DNA of 53,097 bases from Eubacterium aggregans (GCF_900107815.1 NZ_FNRK01000017.1:1-53097); one strand, 5' to 3'. Positions 15,026 through 23,817 are shown, counted from the first letter of the stretch. Numbers and translations: made by a program. Notes: generated by a model not told the origin, from the sequence alone.

Positions 15026-15898
15026 CTATGCCTGCTCGACCTGGAATGCCTGGAACTCGGCCAGGGGCAATTCTTTTCCAACAAAGAGCTCGTAATTGAC
15101 CACCCCTTGCTGTTCCAGCATCCCCACACCGCCGACTACCTGACAGCCCGCTTCCTTCGCTTCTAAAATCATCCGGGTTTCTTTGGGATTGTACACCGTA
15201 TCGGTGACCACCAGGTCCTTGCGGAAAAGGCTTTTGTCCACCAGGGTAACATCTTCGTAGGGCTTCATCCCCATGATGGTGGCGTTGATGAGAATATCGG
15301 CTTCGGCGATGGCCGCCGCCAGCTTGGCTGCGTTATCCAGATCATCTACGGTGACCGTACAGTCCGGGCAATGCTTGGCCAGCTTGGCCACTGTTTCTTC
15401 GGCCCGGGGATAAAATTCATCCATCTTATTGAAAATGGCGATTTCTTTAGCACCATCCAAGGCACATTGGACCTGGATGGCCGTGGCGGCACCGCCGGCA
15501 CCCAGGATAACAATTTTCTTATCCGTAACGGTTACCCCGTTTAACTCCAGGTTTTTCACAAATCCCACCCCATCGGTGATATGCCCGGTGAGGATGCCAT
15601 TCTCGTTAACAAAGACATTACAGGCCCCGATGATTTGGGCAGCGGGGGACAGCTTGTCCACCAGCTGGGCCGCGATGTTTTTGCAGGGCATGGTGAAATT
15701 CCCGCCCCGCATGTTCAGAAGCCGAATGGCCTTAAAGGCTTCCTCCATGCCATCCACATCCACATCAAAGGCCAGGTAAGCGTAATCCAGATCGTCATGC
15801 TGAAAGCTGAAATTATACATGGCCGGAGAACCGGAGTGTCCCACCGGGGTACCGAATAATGCCATTAAACCAGTATGTCCAGAAATTCTTTTTTCCAT
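15026..15898 (-). CDS. Quinate/shikimate dehydrogenase, YdiB-like (second copy)
   Basis: A paralogue of the gene at 11929, with the same length (290 residues) and near-identical start (MEKRISGHTGLMALFGTP). Motifs: PVGHSGSPAMYNFSF; NFTMPCK, where the usual NVTxPxK has Phe and Cys; GACNVFVNENGILTGHITDG, where the usual GAVNT is GACNV; the Rossmann GAGGAATAIQ; and FNKMDEFYPRA, again YdiB-like. The altered NV-for-NT and Cys changes near the substrate pocket suggest a different ring substrate from the first copy. Start: ATG 15898, nine bases after GTGGAG; the longer frame to 15994 runs into the upstream gene and has no ribosome site. It is the third gene of the minus-strand operon. Confidence 0.85.
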   Translation of the reverse strand: MEKRISGHTGLMALFGTPVGHSGSPAMYNFSFQHDDLDYAYLAFDVDVDGMEEAFKAIRLLNMRGGNFTMPCKNIAAQLVDKLSPAAQIIGACNVFVNENGILTGHITDGVGFVKNLELNGVTVTDKKIVILGAGGAATAIQVQCALDGAKEIAIFNKMDEFYPRAEETVAKLAKHCPDCTVTVDDLDNAAKLAAAIAEADILINATIMGMKPYEDVTLVDKSLFRKDLVVTDTVYNPKETRMILEAKEAGCQVVGGVGMLEQQGVVNYELFVGKELPLAEFQAFQVEQA

Positions 15899-15926
15899 TA
15901 TCGTTTCTCCACTTTTCTTTGTTTTC

Positions 15927-17855
15927 CTAAATTTCCAGGGCCGTATCGTAGGCTTCACGGGTCGCATCCAGAGCTCGTCTGGCCCGGGTGGCATCTCCGA
16001 TGGTGTAATGGGGAATTCCGGCAGCTTCCAAATCTGCGCTTAAGGGATCATAGTTCCGATAACCCATGGACAGCACCACCGAATCGTAGCCCCTTAAGGT
16101 GTGGCGGCTGCCATCCGGAGAGTCATAATCCACTCCGTCGGTGTAGAAGGCTACTACCTTGGCGCTAGTTACCTGACCGATGCGGTAGTTTCTAAAATCC
16201 TCCATTAAATACACCCGGTGTTCGTTGATGACGTCCGCACCACAGGTATCCCGGAATTCCACAACGGTGACATCGTGACCCCGTTCCCCCAGGAAGGCGG
16301 CGGTTTCACAGCCCACCATGCCTCCGCCGACGACCAGGACTTTTTTGCCAGCGGCCACGGTACCGGCCAGAACATCCCCACCGTGGAGGATTTCCGGGGC
16401 ATCGATACCGGGGATGGGCAGCATCAGGGTGGTGGCCCCGGTGGCGACAATTACCGCATCCGGGTTTTCCGCCTTTATCTCATCCATGGTTAAGGGGGTG
16501 TTTAATAGGATTTGGACCCCGGTCTTTTGGCATTTGACGATGGCACTGCGGACCATGTTGGTCAGATCCCCCTTTCCCGGAGGGAAGGCGGCAAGGCGCA
16601 TATTGCCCCCCAGGGTATCGCTGGCTTCGTACAGGGTCACGCTGTGGCCTCGCTGGGCACAGAGAAAAGCGGCGTACAGTCCGCCCACACCGCCCCCGGC
16701 CACCAGGACCCGTTTGGCGGTGGATGCCGGGGAGATATTTTGGGATTCGTAGCCCAGGGCCGGGTTGGTCAGGCAGCAGATGGGTTCACCCTTAAACATA
16801 TTGGCCACACAGCCCTGGAGACAGGCGATACAGGGGGTCAGATCGCTAAGCTTTCCAGCCAAGGCCTTGTTTGGCAGCTCGGGGTCGGCCAGGCTCTGAC
16901 GCCCGAAGGCCACCAGGTCTGCCCGGCCCTCCCGGACCATGAGCTCGGCGTACTGGGGCTCGGTGTAGCGCCCCACGGTGATAATGGGAATGGACACGGC
17001 CCGCTTAATTTCGGCAGCCTGCTCGGCATTAAAGCCGGCGTGGGTTTGGGTGGGAGCCCACATGAATTCATCCTTTAAATGGACCGCCCGGGAAACGTGG
17101 AGGCCCTGGACCCCCATGGCTTCCAGTTCGGCGGCAATGGTGGCGGCATCGTGGACATCAATACCCCCAGGCATATCATCCGCCCCGTTGATCCGGGCGA
17201 TGATGGCCACCTTATCCCCCACCGCTTTTTTTACGGCGTCGACAATGAGTCGGGGGAAGCGCATGCGGTTTTCAAAGCTGCCCCCGAATTCATCCACCCG
17301 TTTATTGGTCCGGGGAGAGATGAAGGAGCTGACCAGATAGCCGTGGGCCATATGGATTTCCACGGCATCGGCACCGGCAGCCATGGCCCGCTTAGCGGCT
17401 TCGCCATAGCCCTGGGCCAGCTCGTACACCCGGGCGGTGGGCACGGCCACGGGAATATCCTTACCGCATTTGTTGGCAATGGCCGAGGCCGCTTCAATGG
17501 GAGCCCCGGCATTTTTGGCATTGCCATCAGGACCGGCGTTTTGCAGCTGGATGGAGACTTTAGCACCATGGGCATGGCAGGCATCGATGACGGCCTTAAA
17601 GCTGGGGACAAAGGCATCGTCGTAGAGGCAGGGCTTTCTGGGGCCGCCCTTGGCTCCGGGGTGGACCACGGTGGCCTCCAGGGTAATAAGGCCGAAGCCG
17701 CCTGCAGCCCGGGCACTGTAGTAGGCCACGGACTGTTCACTCATAGTGCCATCGGTGTTGGCAAAGTTATTCCCCATGGGGGGAACAACGAAGCGGTTCT
17801 TCACCACCATATTCCCAATGGTAATGGGGGTGGACATCTTTTCGAATTTCATCAT
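15927..17855 (-). CDS. NADH:flavin oxidoreductase / 2,4-dienoyl-CoA reductase-type Fe-S flavoenzyme (second copy)
   Basis: A 642-residue enzyme with the same architecture as the gene at 8865. The FMN barrel has NRFVVPPMGNNFANTDG, the standard active-site loop VEIHMAHGYLVSSFISP, and FGGSFENRMRF. The 4Fe-4S linker has CIACLQGCVANM and CCLTNP. The FAD/NAD part has VAGGGVGGLYAA and VVGGGMVGCETAAF. It should reduce an activated alkene with NAD(P)H electrons. Start ATG 17855 (or 17852) follows GAGGGGAG. It is the second gene of the operon, 20 bp after the TIM-barrel gene. Presence of two divergent copies, each paired with its own YdiB-like dehydrogenase, points to two substrates or two steps of one ring-reduction route. 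Confidence 0.87.
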   Translation of the reverse strand: MMKFEKMSTPITIGNMVVKNRFVVPPMGNNFANTDGTMSEQSVAYYSARAAGGFGLITLEATVVHPGAKGGPRKPCLYDDAFVPSFKAVIDACHAHGAKVSIQLQNAGPDGNAKNAGAPIEAASAIANKCGKDIPVAVPTARVYELAQGYGEAAKRAMAAGADAVEIHMAHGYLVSSFISPRTNKRVDEFGGSFENRMRFPRLIVDAVKKAVGDKVAIIARINGADDMPGGIDVHDAATIAAELEAMGVQGLHVSRAVHLKDEFMWAPTQTHAGFNAEQAAEIKRAVSIPIITVGRYTEPQYAELMVREGRADLVAFGRQSLADPELPNKALAGKLSDLTPCIACLQGCVANMFKGEPICCLTNPALGYESQNISPASTAKRVLVAGGGVGGLYAAFLCAQRGHSVTLYEASDTLGGNMRLAAFPPGKGDLTNMVRSAIVKCQKTGVQILLNTPLTMDEIKAENPDAVIVATGATTLMLPIPGIDAPEILHGGDVLAGTVAAGKKVLVVGGGMVGCETAAFLGERGHDVTVVEFRDTCGADVINEHRVYLMEDFRNYRIGQVTSAKVVAFYTDGVDYDSPDGSRHTLRGYDSVVLSMGYRNYDPLSADLEAAGIPHYTIGDATRARRALDATREAYDTALEI

Positions 17856-17875
17856 AAAACTCCCCTCAAAATTTC

Positions 17876-18715
17876 TTAATCTGCCAGCATTTCAGGCCAG
17901 GCTTCCTTTAAAACGGCCACAGCATTGTCATAGGTATGCTTGGCGGCGGCTTCCACACCGGTGGCTAAGATGGCATCGGAGATGACTTCGACCCCAACGG
18001 CCTTGGGATTAACGCCGGCTTCCCGAAGCATCCGGCAGAATCCGGCGGTGTCCTTGGCGCCGGTACCCGGTGCCAGGCGGTCGTGCATGGATTCATCCCG
18101 GAGGATGGAGGCGGCGTAGGGGCGTTCGTAGGCGTCGTTGATCTGGACGGAGACGACTTTCTTGGCCATTTCCTCGGTGAGGATGTCGTAGGGCTGATCT
18201 GCCCGGACCCAGTGCCAGGTATCCAGAATGAGCATGGCGTTGTCGCAGTCGGCGCCTTTGACCACTTCCCAGCCCTTTTTCAGGTCTGGAATACCGCTGT
18301 AGGGCATGGGCTCGACTCCGATGATATACTGGCCAGCCCGGGCGCACAGTTCTTTGAGTTTCTGAGCGGTGTGTTCCACGGGATAGTCTTCCATGAGCCC
18401 ACAGTTGATTTGGGCCACCCCAAAGAGCTCACACATATGGAAGCAGAGCTGTTCCTTGTATTTCTGTTCGTAGGAGCGGTGATCCTCTGCCCACTGGACA
18501 ATGTATTCCACCTCGGTGACGGCAATATCATATTTTTCTAAAATAGCGAGGATATCGGCATCGAAAAGCCCTTCGTTCAGGGCATCGATATAAGTTTCTG
18601 CCCGAAGGCCGATGCCTTCGTAGCCAGCTTTTTTAGCAGCAGCCACCCGTTCTTCAAAGGTACATTGGTCCCCCAGGGTCCAAGAGCTAACAGTAATAGG
18701 ATGTAATTTTGACAT
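17876..18715 (-). CDS. Xylose-isomerase-like TIM-barrel protein (sugar-phosphate isomerase/dehydratase type)
   Basis: Metal-dependent TIM barrel of 279 residues in the AP-endonuclease-2 superfamily. Likely metal ligands are the Glu of VEYIVQWAED, the Glu of GVEPMPYSG, the Asp of LDTWHWVRAD, the residues around VQINDAYERPY and the Glu of GVEVISDA. Members act as sugar isomerases or epimerases, and one branch (QuiC/AsbF type) dehydrates 3-dehydroshikimate. Because it is the promoter-proximal gene of an operon with an ene-reductase, a YdiB-like dehydrogenase and an MFS carrier, a dehydratase or isomerase acting on the oxidised ring acid is the best inference. Start ATG 18715, seven bases after AAGGAG. 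Exact reaction is not known from sequence. Confidence 0.8.
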   Translation of the reverse strand: MSKLHPITVSSWTLGDQCTFEERVAAAKKAGYEGIGLRAETYIDALNEGLFDADILAILEKYDIAVTEVEYIVQWAEDHRSYEQKYKEQLCFHMCELFGVAQINCGLMEDYPVEHTAQKLKELCARAGQYIIGVEPMPYSGIPDLKKGWEVVKGADCDNAMLILDTWHWVRADQPYDILTEEMAKKVVSVQINDAYERPYAASILRDESMHDRLAPGTGAKDTAGFCRMLREAGVNPKAVGVEVISDAILATGVEAAAKHTYDNAVAVLKEAWPEMLAD

Positions 18716-18745
18716 GGTTTCTCTCCTTGGTGTTTTGATAGCTTC

Positions 18746-18805
18746 ATTATAGACCCTGGAGTGTTGTGATACAAATTGATAATAATGACGAAAACCATAG
18801 ATAAA
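18746..18805 (-). promoter_or_regulatory. Promoter and LysR box of the four-gene minus-strand operon
   Basis: On the minus strand TTGTAT (18774-18769), 17-bp spacer, TATAAT (18751-18746); predicted start near 18739. Upstream, TTTATCTATG (18805-18796) repeats the ATCTATG core seen at 8780 and 11815, again centred about 60 bp from the start point. Confidence 0.65.
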
Positions 18806-18822
18806 ATGAATGGATTAGAAAT

Positions 18823-18847
18823 AAAAAAACTGCCCGGGAAAGGGCAG
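18823..18847 (-). terminator. Intrinsic terminator for transcripts coming from the EAL-gene side
   Basis: On the minus strand CTGCCC and GGGCAG pair around TTTCCC, followed by seven T (18829-18823). It would end a transcript that passes from the gene at 19281 through the structured region below, or an independent RNA from that region. Confidence 0.75.
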
Positions 18848-18880
18848 TGGGGGGCAGTAGGGATAGTTCTCTATAAGGGC

Positions 18881-19016
18881 GGCGTGCTGGACATATGCTT
18901 TCACTTTGTCTGCTTGCGGATTCGGACGGGGTGTGTTACCGAAACCGCTGCGCGCTTTCGAATATATGCCCGTTCGTCCCGATGCAGACTTACGTGAAAG
19001 ATATGTCCAGCACGCC
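18881..19016 (-). repeat. Long inverted repeat (33-nt arms) in the non-coding stretch
   Basis: Arm 18881-18913 and arm 18984-19016 are inverted copies with a few internal mismatches. Both carry GGCGTGCTGGACATAT, CTTTCAC and GTCTGC. The 70-nt loop holds a second weak pairing of GGACGGG with CCCGTTCGTCC. The whole stretch 18716-19280 has no convincing gene: frames through it are short and follow the palindromes. It lies between the terminator at 18823-18847 and the 3' end of the EAL gene, and is followed at 19016 by TTTGGTTGTGG, a string found again next to the related element near 26390. Confidence 0.75.
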
Positions 19017-19133
19017 TTTGGTTGTGGATACCGCCGCGGAAAGCATCCGTTCTATCACTTGTTCCAGAAAATTTAGATTGTTCAGGATTGCATTGGCAGT
19101 TACTATTTTATCGCGTTCGGCCAAGCAAATTCA

Positions 19134-19235
19134 GGCTGTCCGTGGATGGTATACCAGTCATTGCGACCTTGAGACGAACAGGCGCAGCCTGTACGTCGAG
19201 CGGGAGCAGGACTGTTATACCATCTGCGAACCGCT
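19134..19235 (-). ncRNA. Candidate structured RNA or palindromic repeat, copy A
   Basis: About 100 nt that recur at 26290-26390, each in the same orientation relative to a downstream terminator. On the minus strand the outer stem pairs GATGGTATA with TATACCATC and CAGTC with GACTG around one A-C mismatch. Inside is a hairpin GACG-x-ACAGGC / GCCTGT-x-CGTC with a three-base loop, and unpaired CTGCTCCCGCTC and AGGTCGCAATG on either side, both conserved exactly between copies. Differences from copy B are largely paired changes. No known RNA family is recognised. Confidence 0.55.
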
Positions 19236-19280
19236 GCCCCATTGCCACAAACCTCAGCGGACGAACTTCACCCCACCACT

Positions 19281-20810
19281 CTACTGCGCCTCTAAAAACC
19301 TCAAACAGTCCTCTGGCTTCAGGGGTTTGCTGAAAAAGTATCCCTGGATTAAATCGCAGCCGCATTGGCTGATGTAGTCTAATTGTTCCTGGGTTTCCAC
19401 CCCTTCGGCCACCACATGGCGGTCCAGGGCCAGGAAGCCATGGACCAGATGTCGGATGAAATGCTCCTTCACCGGGTTGCCCATCACCGTCCAGACCAAT
19501 CCCTTATCCAGCTTAATGGCATCAAAGGGAAGGCTGAGCAGGGCCTCGGCCTGGGTAAAACGCTGGGCCCCCACGGACCAGATGGGCTGGTAGAGAATCT
19601 GGAACCCATCCTTGGCCAGGGCATCCTCCAGGGCGTTTTTAACAGCGGCCCGTCGGTTTTCAGCCGCCCGGAGATGGGGCTCGTAGCGGCAATAGACCAT
19701 CTCTGGATTCTTCTTACATTCGGCAAGGGCATACTCCGTGCTTCGGATAGCCGTTTCCAGAGAACCCTCGGCATAGGCAATATCGGCGATGGCGATGGAA
19801 GCGGACAAACGACATTCCACATTATGGGTATGCCAGGTGTGCTCCAACCGTTCGTGGATGGTGTGAATCAGAGCCTCTGTCCGGGGAAGATCCTTTTCGG
19901 CGAGGATAAAGGTGAACCGGTCACCGCTGGTTCGATAAATCGAGATATCATCGAGGACGGATTTTAGAAAAAGGGAAACCTGGCGCAGTAATGCATCCCC
20001 GACAGCCTGTCCGAAATGGGCATTGATATTCTTGAAATCATTGAGGGAAACCACCACCGCACAGGCCGGCTTATCGGCCTGGATCACCATCGTCGCCGCC
20101 TTTAAAAAAACATTGCGGTTTAATAACCCGGTCAAGGGGTCCACCGAAAGGCGGGTGCTCTGGAGGTAGAGGTATAAAATCAAGGCAGAGATAACCGAGG
20201 CACTTCCCGTTAAAATAATCGTGGGGAAGAACTTTTGCAGAAAGATAAAGATGAAAGCGATGAGTGGAAAGACAAGGAGTATTGCAGTTACCCGCCGCTC
20301 CACACGGTGATGCATCAGAAGGGTAAGGAACAGGCAACCCAAACAGTAAACATAAAAAATCAAATAGGTGATTAAGATGGCCGATCCTTGGGTATAACCG
20401 GTAGCGGGTTGGATCGTATAAATAAGGTTGTGCCAGGGGTTGGTCAGGACCATGGCAAGATAAAGCAGATAGGGAAAACAGCAAAAAAGCCAGATTGGAT
20501 GGATGCCTCTGGCATTTTGGCTATATCGGAGTACAGCAGCCGTATAATAAAAATAAACAACAGAAATAAGTGGGGTCATGGCAAAATACAAAGTGGTGGT
20601 TCCGGTAACCAGCCATAGTGGCAGAGTATCGTAGGAATAAAGCATATAGGTGGAGGCCAAGGTGCAGAGGATAGAAAAAAGAATAACACAAAGGCTAATA
20701 TTAAAGATTCGGTCCCGAATCGAAAAAGCATAGCTGCTTCGGATTGAGTATAGACTGATGACAATAATGATAGCTAGGGATAACCATTCCCCCACAAGAT
20801 TCCACACCAT
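19281..20810 (-). CDS. Membrane GGDEF-EAL protein with degenerate GGDEF and an EAL domain missing its core
   Basis: A 509-residue inner-membrane protein. Residues 1-225 hold seven or so hydrophobic helices. A GGDEF domain (about 230-370) begins with the standard DPLTGLLNRNVF, but the signature is SGDRF instead of GGDEF, so diguanylate cyclase activity is unlikely. The EAL domain starts normally (FQILYQPIWSVGAQRFTQAEALL) and then jumps straight to SLPFDAIKLDKGLVW, skipping about 110 residues that hold the metal-binding Asn, Glu and the DDFG motif; VVAEGVETQEQL and IQGYFFSKPL follow. It therefore lacks catalytic residues for c-di-GMP hydrolysis and may only bind or be a decaying copy. The gene follows its GGDEF-EAL neighbour by 88 bp on the same strand. 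Confidence 0.85.
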   Translation of the reverse strand: MVWNLVGEWLSLAIIIVISLYSIRSSYAFSIRDRIFNISLCVILFSILCTLASTYMLYSYDTLPLWLVTGTTTLYFAMTPLISVVYFYYTAAVLRYSQNARGIHPIWLFCCFPYLLYLAMVLTNPWHNLIYTIQPATGYTQGSAILITYLIFYVYCLGCLFLTLLMHHRVERRVTAILLVFPLIAFIFIFLQKFFPTIILTGSASVISALILYLYLQSTRLSVDPLTGLLNRNVFLKAATMVIQADKPACAVVVSLNDFKNINAHFGQAVGDALLRQVSLFLKSVLDDISIYRTSGDRFTFILAEKDLPRTEALIHTIHERLEHTWHTHNVECRLSASIAIADIAYAEGSLETAIRSTEYALAECKKNPEMVYCRYEPHLRAAENRRAAVKNALEDALAKDGFQILYQPIWSVGAQRFTQAEALLSLPFDAIKLDKGLVWTVMGNPVKEHFIRHLVHGFLALDRHVVAEGVETQEQLDYISQCGCDLIQGYFFSKPLKPEDCLRFLEAQ

Positions 20811-20898
20811 AGACTAATCACTCCTTTTCTTAATAAAACATTAATTTATATTAAGTATATCATGATTTTCATCAAAAAAGAATAAAAAATCAAAGAGA

Positions 20899-23817
20899 TC
20901 AGCACAATAGAGCTTCAAATTCCTTCACGGGTAAGGGCCTTGAAAAATAAAAACCCTGGATCTCATCGGCATCAATGGCAATAAGAAAATCCAGCTGGGC
21001 CTTAGTCTCTACCCCTTCCACGATGACTAAAAGCCCCAGGTTTTTAGTCATTTGGACAATGGATTTGAGAATCGGCTCACTCCGGGGGTTATCCTCTAAA
21101 TCCCGGATAAAGCGCATATCGATTTTCAGGACATCCACCGGGAGATCTTTGAGGATGTTGAGGGAGGAATACCCGCTGCCAAAATCATCCATTAAAATAG
21201 TAAACCCTGAATTTTTAAGCTGACGCATAGTCCGAATCAGGGATTGGGGATTTTCCATATAGGCCGTCTCCGTCACCTCAATTTGGAGGAGCTCCGGGGA
21301 GATATTAAAGGAGGTGGTTAAATCCTTGAAAACCTGGCAGATATCGTCATTGTACAGGTTCATCCGGGACATATTAACGGAGACAGGGTAGAGGGCTTTT
21401 CCGGTCTGCTGCCATTCCTGTAGCTTTCGACAGGTCTCCGTCCAGACAAATCGATCCAACTTAACAATAAAGCCGCTTTTTTCAAAGGAAGGAACAAAGG
21501 CCCCAGGGGAGATAATTCCCTTTTCAGGATGGATCCATCGGACCAGGGCCTCTGATCCTGTAATTTGGCCGCTCTTTGCCTGATATTTTGGTTGAAAATA
21601 CACACAAAATTGCCCAGAGGCCAAGGCGTGCTCCATCTCATTTAAAATCCATTGCTCCTGGAGAAGGCTATCCCGTTGGGCGTCGTCATAAAAGGCTAAA
21701 TGGGACAGCTCACTGCCGCGCACCTTTTCAGCAGCCATGTTCGCCCGGTCACACATCAGATGTACTGGAGTATCCCGGTCCTGGATAAAGTACAGGCCAC
21801 AGCGGCTGGTAATATTGAAATTCAAAGGATAGTGCTTTAAAAAATCCCGAAGATGCTGGCGGAAATCGGGGAGTTTTTTCTCTTCCCAAAGGCAGCAGAT
21901 GGCAAAGTTATCCGAATCCAGACGGGAGGTGATAAAGGGCTGTCCCGGGGCGTTGCCCTCGATGAACCGTCCAAGCTTTTGGAGGAGAACATCCCCCGCT
22001 GCAATACCGTAAAGATCGTTGATGATTTTAAACCGTTCGATATCAAGGGTAATAATACAGAAAAGTTGGTCAGGATGCTGGTGGATGAGTTCAGCCGTTT
22101 TTGCATAGAAGGTCTCTTTATTGTAAAGACCGGTTAAGGCATCACACTCAGCCCGATGGCGTAAATTTTCAGATTCTTCCTGGAGAAGGCGTGTTTGTTG
22201 GGTCCGCTGTTTAAAGAGGTAAAAAAAGAAGGCCGCCAAAGCAATGGAAAACAAAATAAAAAACCAGGCACTCCGATATTTATAAAGGGTATCGGTGAAG
22301 GAATAATCATAAGAATGGGCAATGGTATTGGCAATGATAATCTCCTCAGATTCTGCGGTACTAAAGCTATTGATGGACTTGTTGAGCACTGAAATCAGAG
22401 TAGCATCCGCATCGTTTCGGCTGATTATGGCAGGCTCTTCATTGTAGGATAAAGCCGTATTAACCGACAAGCCATCATAGTGTGGATTCTGAAGGATATA
22501 ATCCGCCATGTAATTGTTCATCAAAGTAATATCGGCTTTACCACTTTTAACCGCATCCATGGCATCCCCGGGATTATCACAATACAGAATCTTATAATTG
22601 GGACGATGGGTGGCGAGGTAAATTTCCAGGGATTGATAGGATCTTAGAATGGCAGCTGTCAAATCATCGTTACAATCCACCGTCTCTCCAGTACGCCCCA
22701 CAGAAACCGAGTTAATATTCAGATAACTATCCGTTAAGATATACGCGGGATTTTGTAAATACTTTTCGGTGCGGTTAGCGCCGACAATCAAATCGCATTT
22801 TTTAGAATCCAAAGCTTCAATTGGCCGCTCGCCAATGGCTAAAGGAAGGTATTCAAAGAGAAGGCCACTTTTTTTCTGGATGGCATTGGCAAAATCAATA
22901 TTAATTCCACTAAAGAGCCCATTGGCATATTGGGACATAGGAGCATAGTTGGGAATAACTCCGATTTTTAAAACCGGAGCCGTTTGGATATACTCGGCTT
23001 CCTCCCGGGTAAAGGAGGGTGTGGTCGAGTTTGATAAGGCTTTGTAGTATTTTTTGTAGAGATTCGATTCAAAATAGGGCTTTTCACTTTGGATGGTGGC
23101 CATAGCGGCATTAAGGGGATCTAAGATGGCCTGGTTATTCTTTTGGGTCATAAAGTAGAAAGGATCAGAGCCAAACTGTCCCACCAGCTTTAGCTCCTGA
23201 TGAAAGGAAAGACTACCGGTTACCAGTAAATCAACGGCGCCGTCATTCAGGGCCTCCATCATTTCAGCATCACTGGGATAATAAACCGGAATGAAGCCAA
23301 AGCCATGGGCTGCGGCGTAATCGAAGAAAGTACTATTCTGGTAGCTGTCGCTCAGCAGGCCAACCCGTTTGCCCGCCATGGCAGGGTAGTCATCGTAATA
23401 AATATCGGAACGATTTGCAGCGGTGTAAAGGAGGGTTGATTCTTTCCCAATAGGGGTATTGGAAAAATCAAAGGTGGCTGCCCGGTCCTCGGAATATTGG
23501 GCCGAAGCAATTAAATCGATGTCTCCGGATTGGAGTCGGGCCAGCAAATTGGGCCAGGTATCAAAGACATAGTCGTATTTCCATCCGGTTTTCTTTGAAA
23601 TTTCGTTGAGGTAATCCACACCATAGCCGGAGTAGCTCCCGTCGATTTCTGTTTCGATAAAGTTGGCATAATCGATATATCCAACACGGAGGGTTTGTGG
23701 CGCTGCCTTTACAGTCCTTTGATTGGTTATGCAGATAAAGTCAGAAAATAAAAGCATCAAAATCAGAAGCAAAAAAATAATGACTTTATGGAAAAATTGG
23801 GTAGACATTCCCCTCAC
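20899..23817 (-). CDS. Twin solute-binding-domain sensor with degenerate GGDEF and intact EAL phosphodiesterase domain
   Basis: A 972-residue signalling protein. After an N-terminal signal/anchor helix (10-30) come two tandem bacterial solute-binding family 3 domains (about 40-265 and 280-500) facing outward, a transmembrane helix near 515-540, a GGDEF domain (about 565-720) and an EAL domain (about 730-970). The GGDEF signature is LDSDNF, so cyclase activity is unlikely. The EAL domain keeps SEALVRW, VSVNMSRMN, the Glu of QIEVTETAY, LMDDFGSGYSSL, KIDMRF and VEGVETKAQL, so it should hydrolyse c-di-GMP in response to amino acids or other ligands. Starts: GTG 23817 after AAGGA, or ATG 23808. 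Confidence 0.9.
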   Translation of the reverse strand: MRGMSTQFFHKVIIFLLLILMLLFSDFICITNQRTVKAAPQTLRVGYIDYANFIETEIDGSYSGYGVDYLNEISKKTGWKYDYVFDTWPNLLARLQSGDIDLIASAQYSEDRAATFDFSNTPIGKESTLLYTAANRSDIYYDDYPAMAGKRVGLLSDSYQNSTFFDYAAAHGFGFIPVYYPSDAEMMEALNDGAVDLLVTGSLSFHQELKLVGQFGSDPFYFMTQKNNQAILDPLNAAMATIQSEKPYFESNLYKKYYKALSNSTTPSFTREEAEYIQTAPVLKIGVIPNYAPMSQYANGLFSGINIDFANAIQKKSGLLFEYLPLAIGERPIEALDSKKCDLIVGANRTEKYLQNPAYILTDSYLNINSVSVGRTGETVDCNDDLTAAILRSYQSLEIYLATHRPNYKILYCDNPGDAMDAVKSGKADITLMNNYMADYILQNPHYDGLSVNTALSYNEEPAIISRNDADATLISVLNKSINSFSTAESEEIIIANTIAHSYDYSFTDTLYKYRSAWFFILFSIALAAFFFYLFKQRTQQTRLLQEESENLRHRAECDALTGLYNKETFYAKTAELIHQHPDQLFCIITLDIERFKIINDLYGIAAGDVLLQKLGRFIEGNAPGQPFITSRLDSDNFAICCLWEEKKLPDFRQHLRDFLKHYPLNFNITSRCGLYFIQDRDTPVHLMCDRANMAAEKVRGSELSHLAFYDDAQRDSLLQEQWILNEMEHALASGQFCVYFQPKYQAKSGQITGSEALVRWIHPEKGIISPGAFVPSFEKSGFIVKLDRFVWTETCRKLQEWQQTGKALYPVSVNMSRMNLYNDDICQVFKDLTTSFNISPELLQIEVTETAYMENPQSLIRTMRQLKNSGFTILMDDFGSGYSSLNILKDLPVDVLKIDMRFIRDLEDNPRSEPILKSIVQMTKNLGLLVIVEGVETKAQLDFLIAIDADEIQGFYFSRPLPVKEFEALLC

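Noticed and set aside
18895-19377. A 160-residue plus-strand frame through the structured stretch
   Set aside because: It consists of the hairpin arms and repeat copy A read as protein, overlaps the 3' end of the EAL gene and has no recognisable domain or ribosome site.
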